From positions 1 through 18,677 of the forward strand of contig CAAGGA010000079.1 of the NCBI GenBank assembly GCA_900769275.1: a stretch of DNA of 18,677 nucleotides. The letters are read 5' to 3'. Origin of the DNA: an uncultured Prevotella sp. (lineage in GTDB: Bacteria > Bacteroidota > Bacteroidia > Bacteroidales > Bacteroidaceae). Position numbers and translations under genes: made by a program. The notes under the pieces were generated by a model. The model saw only the letters and a program-made list of their open reading frames with translations, was not told the DNA's origin and did no database searches. This document shows, in pieces, positions 7,156 to 13,754 of this stretch; the stretch's first letter is position 1; each line of letters starts with the position of its first letter.

Positions 7156-8361
7156 TTAGTCTCTTTCTCCTGGGTGTGCGAGATAGTAAGCACGCAGAGG
7201 CGTTGATGTCACCTTGATGAATCCCTTGGCATCCTCTGATGTCCACGCCTTTGCCGTCTCGCCATATTCGCCGAGTTTGTTCTTCACGAGGTCGTTAGGA
7301 GAATCTACCCCCACTGTCTGGAAGCCGAGCGGACGCAGTTCGAGGGTCACCTCACCTGTCACATTACGTTGCGAAGAGGTCAGCATAGCCTCGATGTCCG
7401 GCATGACAGGCTCAAGATACTGACTCTCGTGGAGGAACATTCCGTACCAGTTGCTGACCTGATCCTTCCAATACTGCTGCCACTTGGAGAGCGTAAATTT
7501 CTCAAGGAAGCGGTGAGCACCGATGATGAGCATCGGAGCGGCAGCCTCAAAGCCTACACGTCCCTTGATGCCTATAATGGTATCTCCTACATGGCAGTCA
7601 CGACCTATGCCGTATGCAGAGCCTATCTCCTCTACCGCCTGTATGGCTTTTATCTTGTCTTCGTAGGCAACTCCGTTGACAGAGCACAGTTCTCCTTTCT
7701 CGAAGCCGAGTTTCAGAATTTCCGTTCCCTCCTTGGTGACGTGCTTGAGGTATGCGCTCTCGGGCAGCCCCTGTGTGGAGTCGAGTATTTCTCCTCCGCA
7801 GATGCTGGTTCCCCAGATGCCTACGTTGTATGAATATTTCAATTTTGTGAAGTCAGCAAAGTAGCCATTGGCATTGAGATAATCCACTTCCTCCTGACGT
7901 GAGAGGTTTCTGTCACGCGTAAGAGTTATGATTTCCACGCCCGGAGCCATCACGAGGAATGTCATGTCAAAACGTATCTGGTCGTTGCCTGCTCCTGTAG
8001 AGCCGTGTGCTATGGCATCAGCACCTATTTCCTTGGCATAACGTGCTATGGCAATAGCCTGGAAGATGCGTTCCGAACTGACAGAGATAGGATAGCAATT
8101 GTTTCGCAGTACATTGCCGAAGACCATGTATTTGAGTGACTTGTCATAGTATTCTTTCGTCACATCGAGCGTAACGTACTTCACGGCACCGAGCTTGTAG
8201 GCATTCTCCTCGTTAGCCTTGAGTTGTTCTGCACTGAATCCGCCAGTGTTTGCGCAAGCTGCATACACCTCGTATCCCATTTCCTTCGTGAGATACATCA
8301 CATTGTAACTGGTATCAAGACCTCCCGAGAAGGCTACTACCACTTTCTTTTTTTCTGCCAT
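7156..8361 (-). CDS. argG: Argininosuccinate synthase ArgG
   Basis: Joins citrulline and aspartate with ATP to form argininosuccinate, the penultimate step of arginine synthesis. The 401 residues begin MAEKKKVVVAFSGGLDTSYN, placing the PP-loop SGGLDTS at 12-18 as in the family. Further motifs are AHGSTGAGNDQIRFD and the aspartate/citrulline region SSERIF. The frame stays open upstream to an ATG at 8469, which would add 36 residues. I reject that start because the extra segment is translated from palindrome copy 4 and its A-rich flank, and the family begins at the PP-loop strand. It is the third gene after argR. Confidence 0.97.
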   Translation of the reverse strand: MAEKKKVVVAFSGGLDTSYNVMYLTKEMGYEVYAACANTGGFSAEQLKANEENAYKLGAVKYVTLDVTKEYYDKSLKYMVFGNVLRNNCYPISVSSERIFQAIAIARYAKEIGADAIAHGSTGAGNDQIRFDMTFLVMAPGVEIITLTRDRNLSRQEEVDYLNANGYFADFTKLKYSYNVGIWGTSICGGEILDSTQGLPESAYLKHVTKEGTEILKLGFEKGELCSVNGVAYEDKIKAIQAVEEIGSAYGIGRDCHVGDTIIGIKGRVGFEAAAPMLIIGAHRFLEKFTLSKWQQYWKDQVSNWYGMFLHESQYLEPVMPDIEAMLTSSQRNVTGEVTLELRPLGFQTVGVDSPNDLVKNKLGEYGETAKAWTSEDAKGFIKVTSTPLRAYYLAHPGERD

Positions 8362-8395
8362 TATTCTGTTGTTTTGTTGTTTCGTTGTTTTTTTT
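8362..8395 (-). promoter_or_regulatory. A-rich leader of argG
   Basis: On the minus strand this leader is almost only A and C and contains AAAAAAACAACGAAA (8394 to 8380). The identical 15 bases occur just before ddl, again directly after a palindrome copy. Bacteroidota often lack Shine-Dalgarno sites and use A-rich leaders, so a role in translation initiation is plausible but inferred. Confidence 0.45.
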
Positions 8396-8420
8396 CTCTT
8401 CGACCGTGTCGAAGAGCACC
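8396..8420. repeat. Dispersed palindrome, copy 4, with a compensatory change
   Basis: Arms CTCTTCGAC (8396-8404) and GTCGAAGAG (8408-8416) enclose CGT and are followed by CACC and TGGGG. The outermost pair has changed from T-A to C-G on both sides, so the stem is kept although the sequence is not. It lies upstream of argG. Confidence 0.85.
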
Positions 8421-8485
8421 TGGGGTTGTTTCGCTGCTTGGTCATTTCAGCACAATGGAGTTCTCTCAACGACCAAGGCTATTCC

Positions 8486-8543
8486 AACCTAAAACCAATA
8501 ACCCATAACCTAAAATCTAAAACCTAAACCCTAAACCCTAAAA
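8486..8543. repeat. Telomere-like CCCTAAA tract downstream of the GNAT gene
   Basis: The plus strand reads as degenerate 6- to 8-base units such as CCCATAA, CCTAAAA and CCCTAAA. The last units resemble the plant telomere heptamer. The TAG stop codon of the GNAT gene (8540-8538 on the minus strand) is part of one TTTAGGG unit, so the tract begins within the gene's last codons. Confidence 0.75.
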
Positions 8544-9167
8544 CGGTATTCCCCTTAGGGTGAGAGTCTTTATCACGTCCTGAAAGACCTCGATAGGAGT
8601 CGGTTCTCCTGTATGTTTCTCCGGGTCGTAAAGCATTCCCGTGCAGATGCAGAACTTCCGTTGCTTCATCATCAGGATGTCATGGTTGGTGCATCCCTCA
8701 CATCCGCGCCAGAAAGCATCGTCATCAGTAAGCTGATTGAAAGATACCGGCACGTAACCGAGCTGCGTATTCATCTTCATCACGGCATCACCACTGGTAA
8801 GCGAGAATATCTTGGCATGAGGCCAACGTACCCGTGCAAGGGTGAACGTATAGTTCTTTATATGCTTTGCCACCCCGAGGCCGAGGTAATCAGGATGTAC
8901 GATAAGTCCGCTTGTGGTGACATACTGCTTGTTGCCCCACGTCTCTATATAACTGAAACCTACGAACTTGTCTCCCTGTTCTGTCTGTACGGAGGGGTCA
9001 AGCGCAAGTATCGCCTTTCCCTCTTTCATCTTCGTTGCCACATATTCATGTGTGCGCTCTGCTATTCCGGTGCCGCGTTTCCTTGCGGCCTGACGGATAG
9101 TATCAAGGATAGTATCGACATACTTCTCGTGTGATGCGTCGGCTACCAGTATCCTAATATCTTTCAT
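8538..9167 (-). CDS. GNAT acyltransferase in the arginine operon, probable N-acylglutamate synthase
   Basis: A 209-residue protein with the GNAT acyl-CoA site: TSGLIVHPDYLGLGVAKHI (85-103), where the Y-L-G-L-G-V-A turn corresponds to the acyl-CoA pyrophosphate loop, followed by a helix and the LGYVPV strand near 136-141. It sits between argR and argG. No ArgA or ArgJ is in the window, and argC and argD need an N-acylglutamate supply, so I infer that it acylates glutamate with acetyl-CoA or succinyl-CoA. The C-terminal part carries CEGC (156-159) and CIC (173-175), an arrangement that could bind a metal and is not part of the basic GNAT fold. The start MKDIRIL lies 37 bases after argR. The fold is secure; the substrate is inferred from context. 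Confidence 0.85.
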   Translation of the reverse strand: MKDIRILVADASHEKYVDTILDTIRQAARKRGTGIAERTHEYVATKMKEGKAILALDPSVQTEQGDKFVGFSYIETWGNKQYVTTSGLIVHPDYLGLGVAKHIKNYTFTLARVRWPHAKIFSLTSGDAVMKMNTQLGYVPVSFNQLTDDDAFWRGCEGCTNHDILMMKQRKFCICTGMLYDPEKHTGEPTPIEVFQDVIKTLTLRGIPF

Positions 9168-9203
9168 TGTTGTCTGTCTGTAAATATGGTATTGAATATT
9201 GTG

Positions 9204-9680
9204 CTAACAGATGTCAGGAATGACAGTGGCAAGTCCCGCAATGACTTCCTCCTGCGAGAAATCCTGATTTGTCACGATAAAGATAGTGTCGTCTCCGGCT
9301 ATAGTCCCGAGTATTTCCTCAAGTTCGGCAGAGTCTATCTTATATGCTATACTGCCGGCATGTCCCGGCTTTGTGCGTATGACCGCCATATTTCCGGAGA
9401 ATGCAACGGAGAGGTATCCCTCTGTGCGCTGTCCCTCGAAAGCGGGCAACGGGCGGTGGATACGCCTGTAACCTGCCGGCGTAGCAAGTACATATATGTT
9501 CTTTCCGCTGGACACTGCCTGCTTGGTGACACCCAACTGCTTGAAATAGCGCGACAGACTCGCCTGCGTCATAGGGATACCTCTCTGCGCCATAGCTTTC
9601 AGTACCTCGTCCTGCGAACCCATTTCCTCGCTTGCGACAAGCACTTTCAACGCCGCTAACTTCTCGTTCTTGCTGTGCAT
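9204..9680 (-). CDS. argR: Arginine repressor ArgR
   Basis: Arginine-responsive regulator that binds ARG boxes as a hexamer when arginine is present. The 158 residues match the family length. The N-terminal winged helix includes MTQASLSRYFKQLGV (37-51), corresponding to the T-Q-x-x-x-S-R recognition region. The C-terminal oligomerisation and arginine-binding domain shows TKPGHA (103-108) and GTIAGDDTIF (125-134), with the conserved Asp pair of the arginine site. It is the first gene of the array. A near-perfect ARG box lies between its promoter and start codon, so it very probably represses itself and the downstream genes. Confidence 0.97.
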   Translation of the reverse strand: MHSKNEKLAALKVLVASEEMGSQDEVLKAMAQRGIPMTQASLSRYFKQLGVTKQAVSSGKNIYVLATPAGYRRIHRPLPAFEGQRTEGYLSVAFSGNMAVIRTKPGHAGSIAYKIDSAELEEILGTIAGDDTIFIVTNQDFSQEEVIAGLATVIPDIC

Positions 9681-9685
9681 ATAGA

Positions 9686-9699
9686 TGAATAAAAATTCA
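9686..9699. promoter_or_regulatory. ARG box, ArgR operator
   Basis: TGAATAAAAATTCA matches the ARG-box core TGAAT-wwww-ATTCA at every position and is flanked by symmetric A/T. It lies six bases upstream of the argR ATG and just downstream of the expected transcription start. A weaker half-matching site (CAAATATTTATTCA, 9718-9731) lies between the -7 and -33 boxes, so a pair of operators is possible. Confidence 0.88.
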
Positions 9700-9709
9700 T
9701 TTGAGGATG

Positions 9710-9740
9710 CAAAATTACAAATATTTATTCATATATCAAA
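9710..9740 (-). promoter_or_regulatory. Bacteroidota-type promoter of the argR operon
   Basis: On the minus strand TTTG (9740-9737) is followed after exactly 19 bases by TAATTTTG (9717-9710), matching the phylum's -33 TTTG and -7 TAnnTTTG elements. The expected start of transcription, about 9705-9702, is next to the ARG box, so bound ArgR would block initiation. Confidence 0.85.
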
Positions 9741-9776
9741 AAAAATATGCAAGAAATATTCATATTTCTTGCATAT
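9738..9776 (-). terminator. Intrinsic terminator after the Bax-inhibitor gene
   Basis: Arms ATATGCAAGAAATA and TATTTCTTGCATAT (9745-9758 and 9763-9776) pair perfectly over 14 bp with a 4-base loop. On the minus strand the stem runs directly into eight T. This ends the PASTA-to-Bax-inhibitor array 73 bases after its last stop codon. The T-run abuts the -33 box of the argR promoter. Confidence 0.9.
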
Positions 9777-9848
9777 CCTTTATATTTCTCCAATATATTG
9801 TCCCTGTCCGTCCTTTCTGACTTCTCAGAGACGGATGCGGGGAATGCC

Positions 9849-10574
9849 TCAGTCTCTCCTGTCACCGAAGATACGTATGAGATAGAGGAAGAGGTTGATG
9901 AAGTCGAGATAGAGGCTGAGTGCCCCTATGAGAGCTACTTTCTGCGCACTCTCGTCAGCGTATTCGTACTGTGCGAGCATGGTGCGTATGCGCTGCACGT
10001 CGTATGCCGTAAGTGCCACGAAGACGGCTACTCCGATATAACTGATAATCATTCCCATCGTGGAAGAGCCGACAAAGATGTTGACTACGGTGGCAATAAT
10101 GATTCCTATCAGTCCCATCAATGCGATTTTTCCGAGTGAGGAGAGGTCGGTATTGGTGGTATAACCTATCAGTGCCATTGCTCCGAACGTGCCTGCAGTG
10201 ATGAAGAACGTCGTGGCAATGCTCTCCATTGTGTAGGCTATGAGGATGGTGGAGCACATGACGCCGTTGAGTGCAGAGTAGAGGATAAAGAGCAGGGTGG
10301 CAGTCAATAGGCTCAGACGGTTGATTGCCGCTGAGATTGCGATGACGAGAGCCAGCTCGGCAATGACTATCCCCCAGATATACATCTGGTTGGAGAAGAT
10401 GGTATAGAGGATTGTCGGCGAGGTTGCCACCTCGTAGCTTGTCAGTCCTGTTATGACAAGGGCGAGGGTCATCCAAAGATATACCTTTCTCATGAGTGAC
10501 GGCAGGGCGAGGGAGGTCGGCCTGCTTGTTCCTTCCATCTGGTTGATGGTTCTTTCAAATTTGTCGTATTCCAT
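9849..10574 (-). CDS. Bax inhibitor-1 / YccA family membrane protein
   Basis: A 241-residue integral membrane protein with about seven hydrophobic segments, roughly at 31-50, 64-85, 88-112, 117-138, 148-168, 174-190 and 214-236. The family signature is at the end: ALTAYDVQRIR (188-198) and ALIGALSLYLDFINLFLYLIRIFG (214-237). Asp192 and Asp224 correspond to the conserved Asp pair that acts as a pH-sensitive latch in the Bacillus homologue YetJ, a calcium-leak channel. The physiological role in this organism is unknown. It is the last gene of its array, 97 bases after the lipoprotein gene. The leader ends in AAAAAAACGAAATT before the ATG, similar to the argG and ddl leaders. Confidence 0.93.
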   Translation of the reverse strand: MEYDKFERTINQMEGTSRPTSLALPSLMRKVYLWMTLALVITGLTSYEVATSPTILYTIFSNQMYIWGIVIAELALVIAISAAINRLSLLTATLLFILYSALNGVMCSTILIAYTMESIATTFFITAGTFGAMALIGYTTNTDLSSLGKIALMGLIGIIIATVVNIFVGSSTMGMIISYIGVAVFVALTAYDVQRIRTMLAQYEYADESAQKVALIGALSLYLDFINLFLYLIRIFGDRRD

Positions 10575-10670
10575 AATTTCGTTTTTTTCTGTTTTTATAT
10601 GGTTTGTCTATGATTGCCTACACCTTATTATATATATAGGAGAGAATGAGGTCTTTTTCAGAAAGAATGC

Positions 10671-11330
10671 TCACTTTCGGAACGTCTTCACATACTCTCC
10701 ATCGTACGTATTGACACGAAGCGTTATCTCGTCGCCATCGGGATATTCCTCTGTCGGGATGCAGATATAGAGTGTTGCGGTATAAAACTGCGGCACGGTG
10801 GACTGGTCATGTGTCAGCGTCACGTACCGCCTGCATCGTCCGTCCGCTGTCATTCTGACAGAATCCGTTACGAGGGCGAGGGACTGATACGCCTCAACGT
10901 CTTCTTCCTTTCCTGTCTTCACACCTATCGACATATTGAGATACCTGCCGTTGGATGCCATCCATGCGCTTGTCAATATGACAGGATCTGTCTGTCGCAA
11001 CGTTGTACTGCTTTCGTCCATAAGACTCATGACATTGGCCATCTGGCTCTTGACTATCTTTATGTCAGCCGTTCCCTCCCGATTGTAGTACATCATCATG
11101 CGGTATGTGGTATCCGGATGCGCCATCGACTCTGACACCTTGAAATCGTATGATATCGGGAGCTTCTCGTCATCATCGTTCACGATGCTCTCCACCGCAG
11201 TTCCCTTGACGTGCACACTCACCATCTCTGCCGTGAGATATGAGAGGGAGGTGTCGCCTGAGTCGTACGGTTCCTGCTGACATCCTGCCAAAAGCGTGCC
11301 AAGAATGATGATTTTGTAAATACGGTGCAT
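10671..11330 (-). CDS. Lipoprotein, probably NigD-like
   Basis: A 219-residue exported lipoprotein. The N-terminus MHRIYKIIILGTLLAGC is a type II signal peptide with lipobox LAGC and the modified Cys17. The mature part is probably mostly beta strand. The segments DTTYRMMMYYN (early), DPVILTSAWMASNGRYLNMSI (middle), and YVTLTHDQST followed by the strand TATLYICIP (late) resemble what I recall of NigD-like Bacteroidota lipoproteins, which have an OB-like N-terminal and an immunoglobulin-like C-terminal domain. That assignment is from memory of the pattern and is moderate. Its molecular function is unknown. It lies 57 bases after the acyltransferase gene and before the Bax-inhibitor gene. Confidence 0.85.
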   Translation of the reverse strand: MHRIYKIIILGTLLAGCQQEPYDSGDTSLSYLTAEMVSVHVKGTAVESIVNDDDEKLPISYDFKVSESMAHPDTTYRMMMYYNREGTADIKIVKSQMANVMSLMDESSTTLRQTDPVILTSAWMASNGRYLNMSIGVKTGKEEDVEAYQSLALVTDSVRMTADGRCRRYVTLTHDQSTVPQFYTATLYICIPTEEYPDGDEITLRVNTYDGEYVKTFRK

Positions 11331-11387
11331 TTCGCTTGCTTTTAATGTCTGGTATAGGATATACGGAAATAGCTGTTATCCGTCGTG

Positions 11388-12557
11388 TTACAGGGATGCC
11401 GTTGCAGCAAGATAGTTGCGCACGGGATTGGCATACATGGTAAGGAGACGCTCACGCAGGAACGCCTTGTCAGGATTAGGCACACGTACCTTGCTTATTC
11501 TCTCTTCCAAATATGCCTCGAAGGTGGCTCGGTCAGCCTCGGAATATTTGTCCTTGTTGGCACCAGGCGTAGCTGACAGTTCGTCGTATGCTATCCAGTT
11601 GCCCGGGTAGAGACGGTAACGGGAATGGATTTCTCTGTCAATATGCCTTGCCACGGCGGCAAATATCTCCTGCTTTGGCATATCCTTGGGCAGCGTGTCG
11701 AGCCATTCGTCGATACATGGCGCAGCCTCATAATGCAGGTTTCCCTTTTTCCCGAGGATGCCGGTCTTCATGTTGTCGAGGTCGTCCTGCTTGCTTTTCT
11801 TCCATCCCGGCACGTCACGCTTGAACTGAAACTCCTCCGCCTTGAGGTAATCGCACGGGTCATACTCGTAGGATATGGTCAACGGTACGATATGAAGATG
11901 CTTCAACCGGTCAATGACCGTGCCCTCGCCTCCCATGGCAAACATTTTCAGCACGGCTTCCTGCGTACGGTCATCAGAGTCCTTGGCTCGTCCCTCACGC
12001 TGCGCTATCCATACGTTCTCTCCTTTTTCGTTGACGGCATAGTGGATATAGTTGCTCATGAGTATGCTGGAACGCAGCATTTCCTTTGGTGTCAGTCCTC
12101 TGCGTACCGTGAAAGCCTTGTTTATCCTCACCAGTTTCTTTATCCAGGGATAGATGAGGAGGTTGTCACCAATGCCTATTTCGCACGTCCGCTCAAACTT
12201 GTTCTGGTAGAGCATCACGTCGAGGAAAGCAGAGTCGAGGACGATATCCCTGTGGTTTGAGAGGAAAATGTAATGACTGTCTTTCCTCAGACTCTTGTCG
12301 TATGTAAAGGTATGCCTCTTCGTCGTGCGCCACATCACCATCTGCACGACAGGCTTCATCACCCTTATCTGAAAATCCTGCGAGGATTTCACGCCTTTCA
12401 GCACGAGACGTATCAGCCCGTTGCGCAACGTCTTGGGCAACCATGGCACGAAACTTTTCAGCACGAGGGAGAACTGACGGTCATGCAACAGTTCCTCTAT
12501 TACGACCGGCACCTCGTCAGGATTATATGGACGTATCTCGTCAAATTCTGGATTCAT
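11388..12557 (-). CDS. PlsB-like glycerolipid acyltransferase
   Basis: A 389-residue acyltransferase of the lysophospholipid acyltransferase superfamily. The catalytic HX4D motif is SNHRDIVLD (100-107; His102 and Asp107). The acceptor-phosphate motif is IAQREGRAKDSDDRTQ (184-199; Glu188, Gly189, Arg190), and IVPLTISYEY corresponds to the later Pro motif. Such enzymes transfer fatty acyl groups to glycerol-3-phosphate or its 1-acyl form in membrane phospholipid synthesis. Which of the two steps applies cannot be told, although the EGRAKDSDDRTQ form is nearer to PlsB than to PlsC. No signal peptide or clear membrane helix is visible. It follows ddl by 51 bases. Confidence 0.9.
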   Translation of the reverse strand: MNPEFDEIRPYNPDEVPVVIEELLHDRQFSLVLKSFVPWLPKTLRNGLIRLVLKGVKSSQDFQIRVMKPVVQMVMWRTTKRHTFTYDKSLRKDSHYIFLSNHRDIVLDSAFLDVMLYQNKFERTCEIGIGDNLLIYPWIKKLVRINKAFTVRRGLTPKEMLRSSILMSNYIHYAVNEKGENVWIAQREGRAKDSDDRTQEAVLKMFAMGGEGTVIDRLKHLHIVPLTISYEYDPCDYLKAEEFQFKRDVPGWKKSKQDDLDNMKTGILGKKGNLHYEAAPCIDEWLDTLPKDMPKQEIFAAVARHIDREIHSRYRLYPGNWIAYDELSATPGANKDKYSEADRATFEAYLEERISKVRVPNPDKAFLRERLLTMYANPVRNYLAATASL

Positions 12558-12608
12558 GGTGATAATCTATTCGTTGTGCGACATTCAATACTGCTGTCTT
12601 TCGGTTTC

Positions 12609-13610
12609 TCAAAACTGGTTCTCAACTATCTCGCTGAGCACATCCTTTATGTCAAGCCCGGCGGCACGCACCTGCTGTGGGATGAACGAGGTGGCGGTCA
12701 TACCCGGCGTGGTGTTGATTTCAAGCATATTAATCTTGTCCTTGCCGTCGGCTGTCTTGGAAATGATGTAGTCGATGCGTATGATACCGTTGGCATGGAG
12801 TATGTCATAGATGGCAGACGTTATCTTTGCCACCCGCTCCGCAGTCTCCGGTGCAAGGCGTGCCGGCGTTATCTCCTCGACCTGACCGTTGTACTTGGCA
12901 TCGTAATCGAAGAACTCGTTGCTTGTTACCACTTCCGTGGCGGGCAGTACAACAGACTTTTCCTTCGTCTTATAGCATCCCTGTGATATTTCCGTTCCGT
13001 CAAGGTATGCCTCTATCATCACTGTGTCGCTCTCCATGAATGCCTTGCGGAGAGCCGGAGCCAGTTGGTCGAACTCCTTCACCTTGCTTACTCCGAAACT
13101 GCTTCCGTCAGCGGCCGGCTTCACGAAGCAAGGGAATCCGACTGTCTCTCTGAGATTCTGCTCGGTCAGCCTGTCCTCATCGCCACGGCGCACGAGGATG
13201 CTTTCTGCCACGGAGATGCCGAAACCCCGCAGGTAGTTGTTGAGCACGAACTTGTCAAAGGTAAGTGCCTCGACAAGGACTCCGCTGGTGGAGTAAGGCA
13301 GATGTATAAGGTCGAAGTAACCCTGCAACAGACCATTCTCGCCCGGCGTGCCGTGGATGGTGATGTATGCGTAATCTACCATTATCGTCCTGTTGTCGTA
13401 ACGGAACGAGAAATCGTTGCGGTCTATCGGAGCCGTCGTTCCGTCGGGGAGATTGACGTGCCAGTCCTGCCCCTTGATATCCACGATGTAGAGGTCATAC
13501 CTTTCCTTGTCGAAAAAGGAATACAGCCCTTGGGCAGAACGCAGTGATACATCGTGCTCGGAGGAGTCTCCTCCGCATACTATTGCTATGTTTCTCTTTA
13601 TTGAAGTCAT
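12609..13610 (-). CDS. ddl: D-alanine--D-alanine ligase
   Basis: Cytoplasmic ATP-grasp enzyme that makes D-Ala-D-Ala for peptidoglycan; the product is used by MurF. The 333 residues contain GGDSSEHDVS (13-22), HGTPGENG (86-93), the ATP-grasp strand FVKPAADGSSFGVSKV (162-177), EFFDYDAKYN and the metal-binding EINTTPGMT (297-305). The length is typical. The leader contains a palindrome copy followed by an A-rich stretch that ends directly before the ATG. It lies downstream of rluD in the PASTA-led array. Confidence 0.97.
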   Translation of the reverse strand: MTSIKRNIAIVCGGDSSEHDVSLRSAQGLYSFFDKERYDLYIVDIKGQDWHVNLPDGTTAPIDRNDFSFRYDNRTIMVDYAYITIHGTPGENGLLQGYFDLIHLPYSTSGVLVEALTFDKFVLNNYLRGFGISVAESILVRRGDEDRLTEQNLRETVGFPCFVKPAADGSSFGVSKVKEFDQLAPALRKAFMESDTVMIEAYLDGTEISQGCYKTKEKSVVLPATEVVTSNEFFDYDAKYNGQVEEITPARLAPETAERVAKITSAIYDILHANGIIRIDYIISKTADGKDKINMLEINTTPGMTATSFIPQQVRAAGLDIKDVLSEIVENQF

Positions 13611-13662
13611 TTTTATTTCGTTGTTTTTTTCTTCTTTTTTTCTTGCTGTTGCTTTTTCTTTT
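13611..13662 (-). promoter_or_regulatory. A-rich leader of ddl
   Basis: On the minus strand the 52 bases before ddl are almost all A with scattered G and C. They include AAAAAAACAACGAAA (13630-13616), identical to the argG leader, five bases before the ATG. No -7 TAnnTTTG element is present, so I read this as a translation-initiation leader rather than a promoter. Confidence 0.45.
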
Positions 13663-13687
13663 TTCTTCGACCTGATCGAAGAACACC
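13663..13687. repeat. Dispersed palindrome, copy 5
   Basis: Arms TTCTTCGA (13663-13670) and TCGAAGAA (13676-13683) enclose CCTGA and are followed by CACC. The innermost pair of the other copies is lost here, leaving an 8-bp stem with a 5-base loop. It lies between rluD and ddl. Confidence 0.8.
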
Positions 13688-13754
13688 TGTCTTTCCTCGC
13701 TGCCTGATTACGGCTTACCGTGTCCTTGCATCCGGGAAAGCCCTGTTTGCGGAA

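Noticed and set aside
8362..8469. N-terminal extension of argG to an ATG at 8469
   Set aside because: The extra residues are translated from a repeat and its A-rich flank; ArgG proteins begin at the PP-loop strand that follows the ATG at 8361.
8486..8543. True telomere or eukaryotic contamination
   Set aside because: The tract is short, degenerate and embedded between bacterial genes, with the GNAT stop codon inside it.
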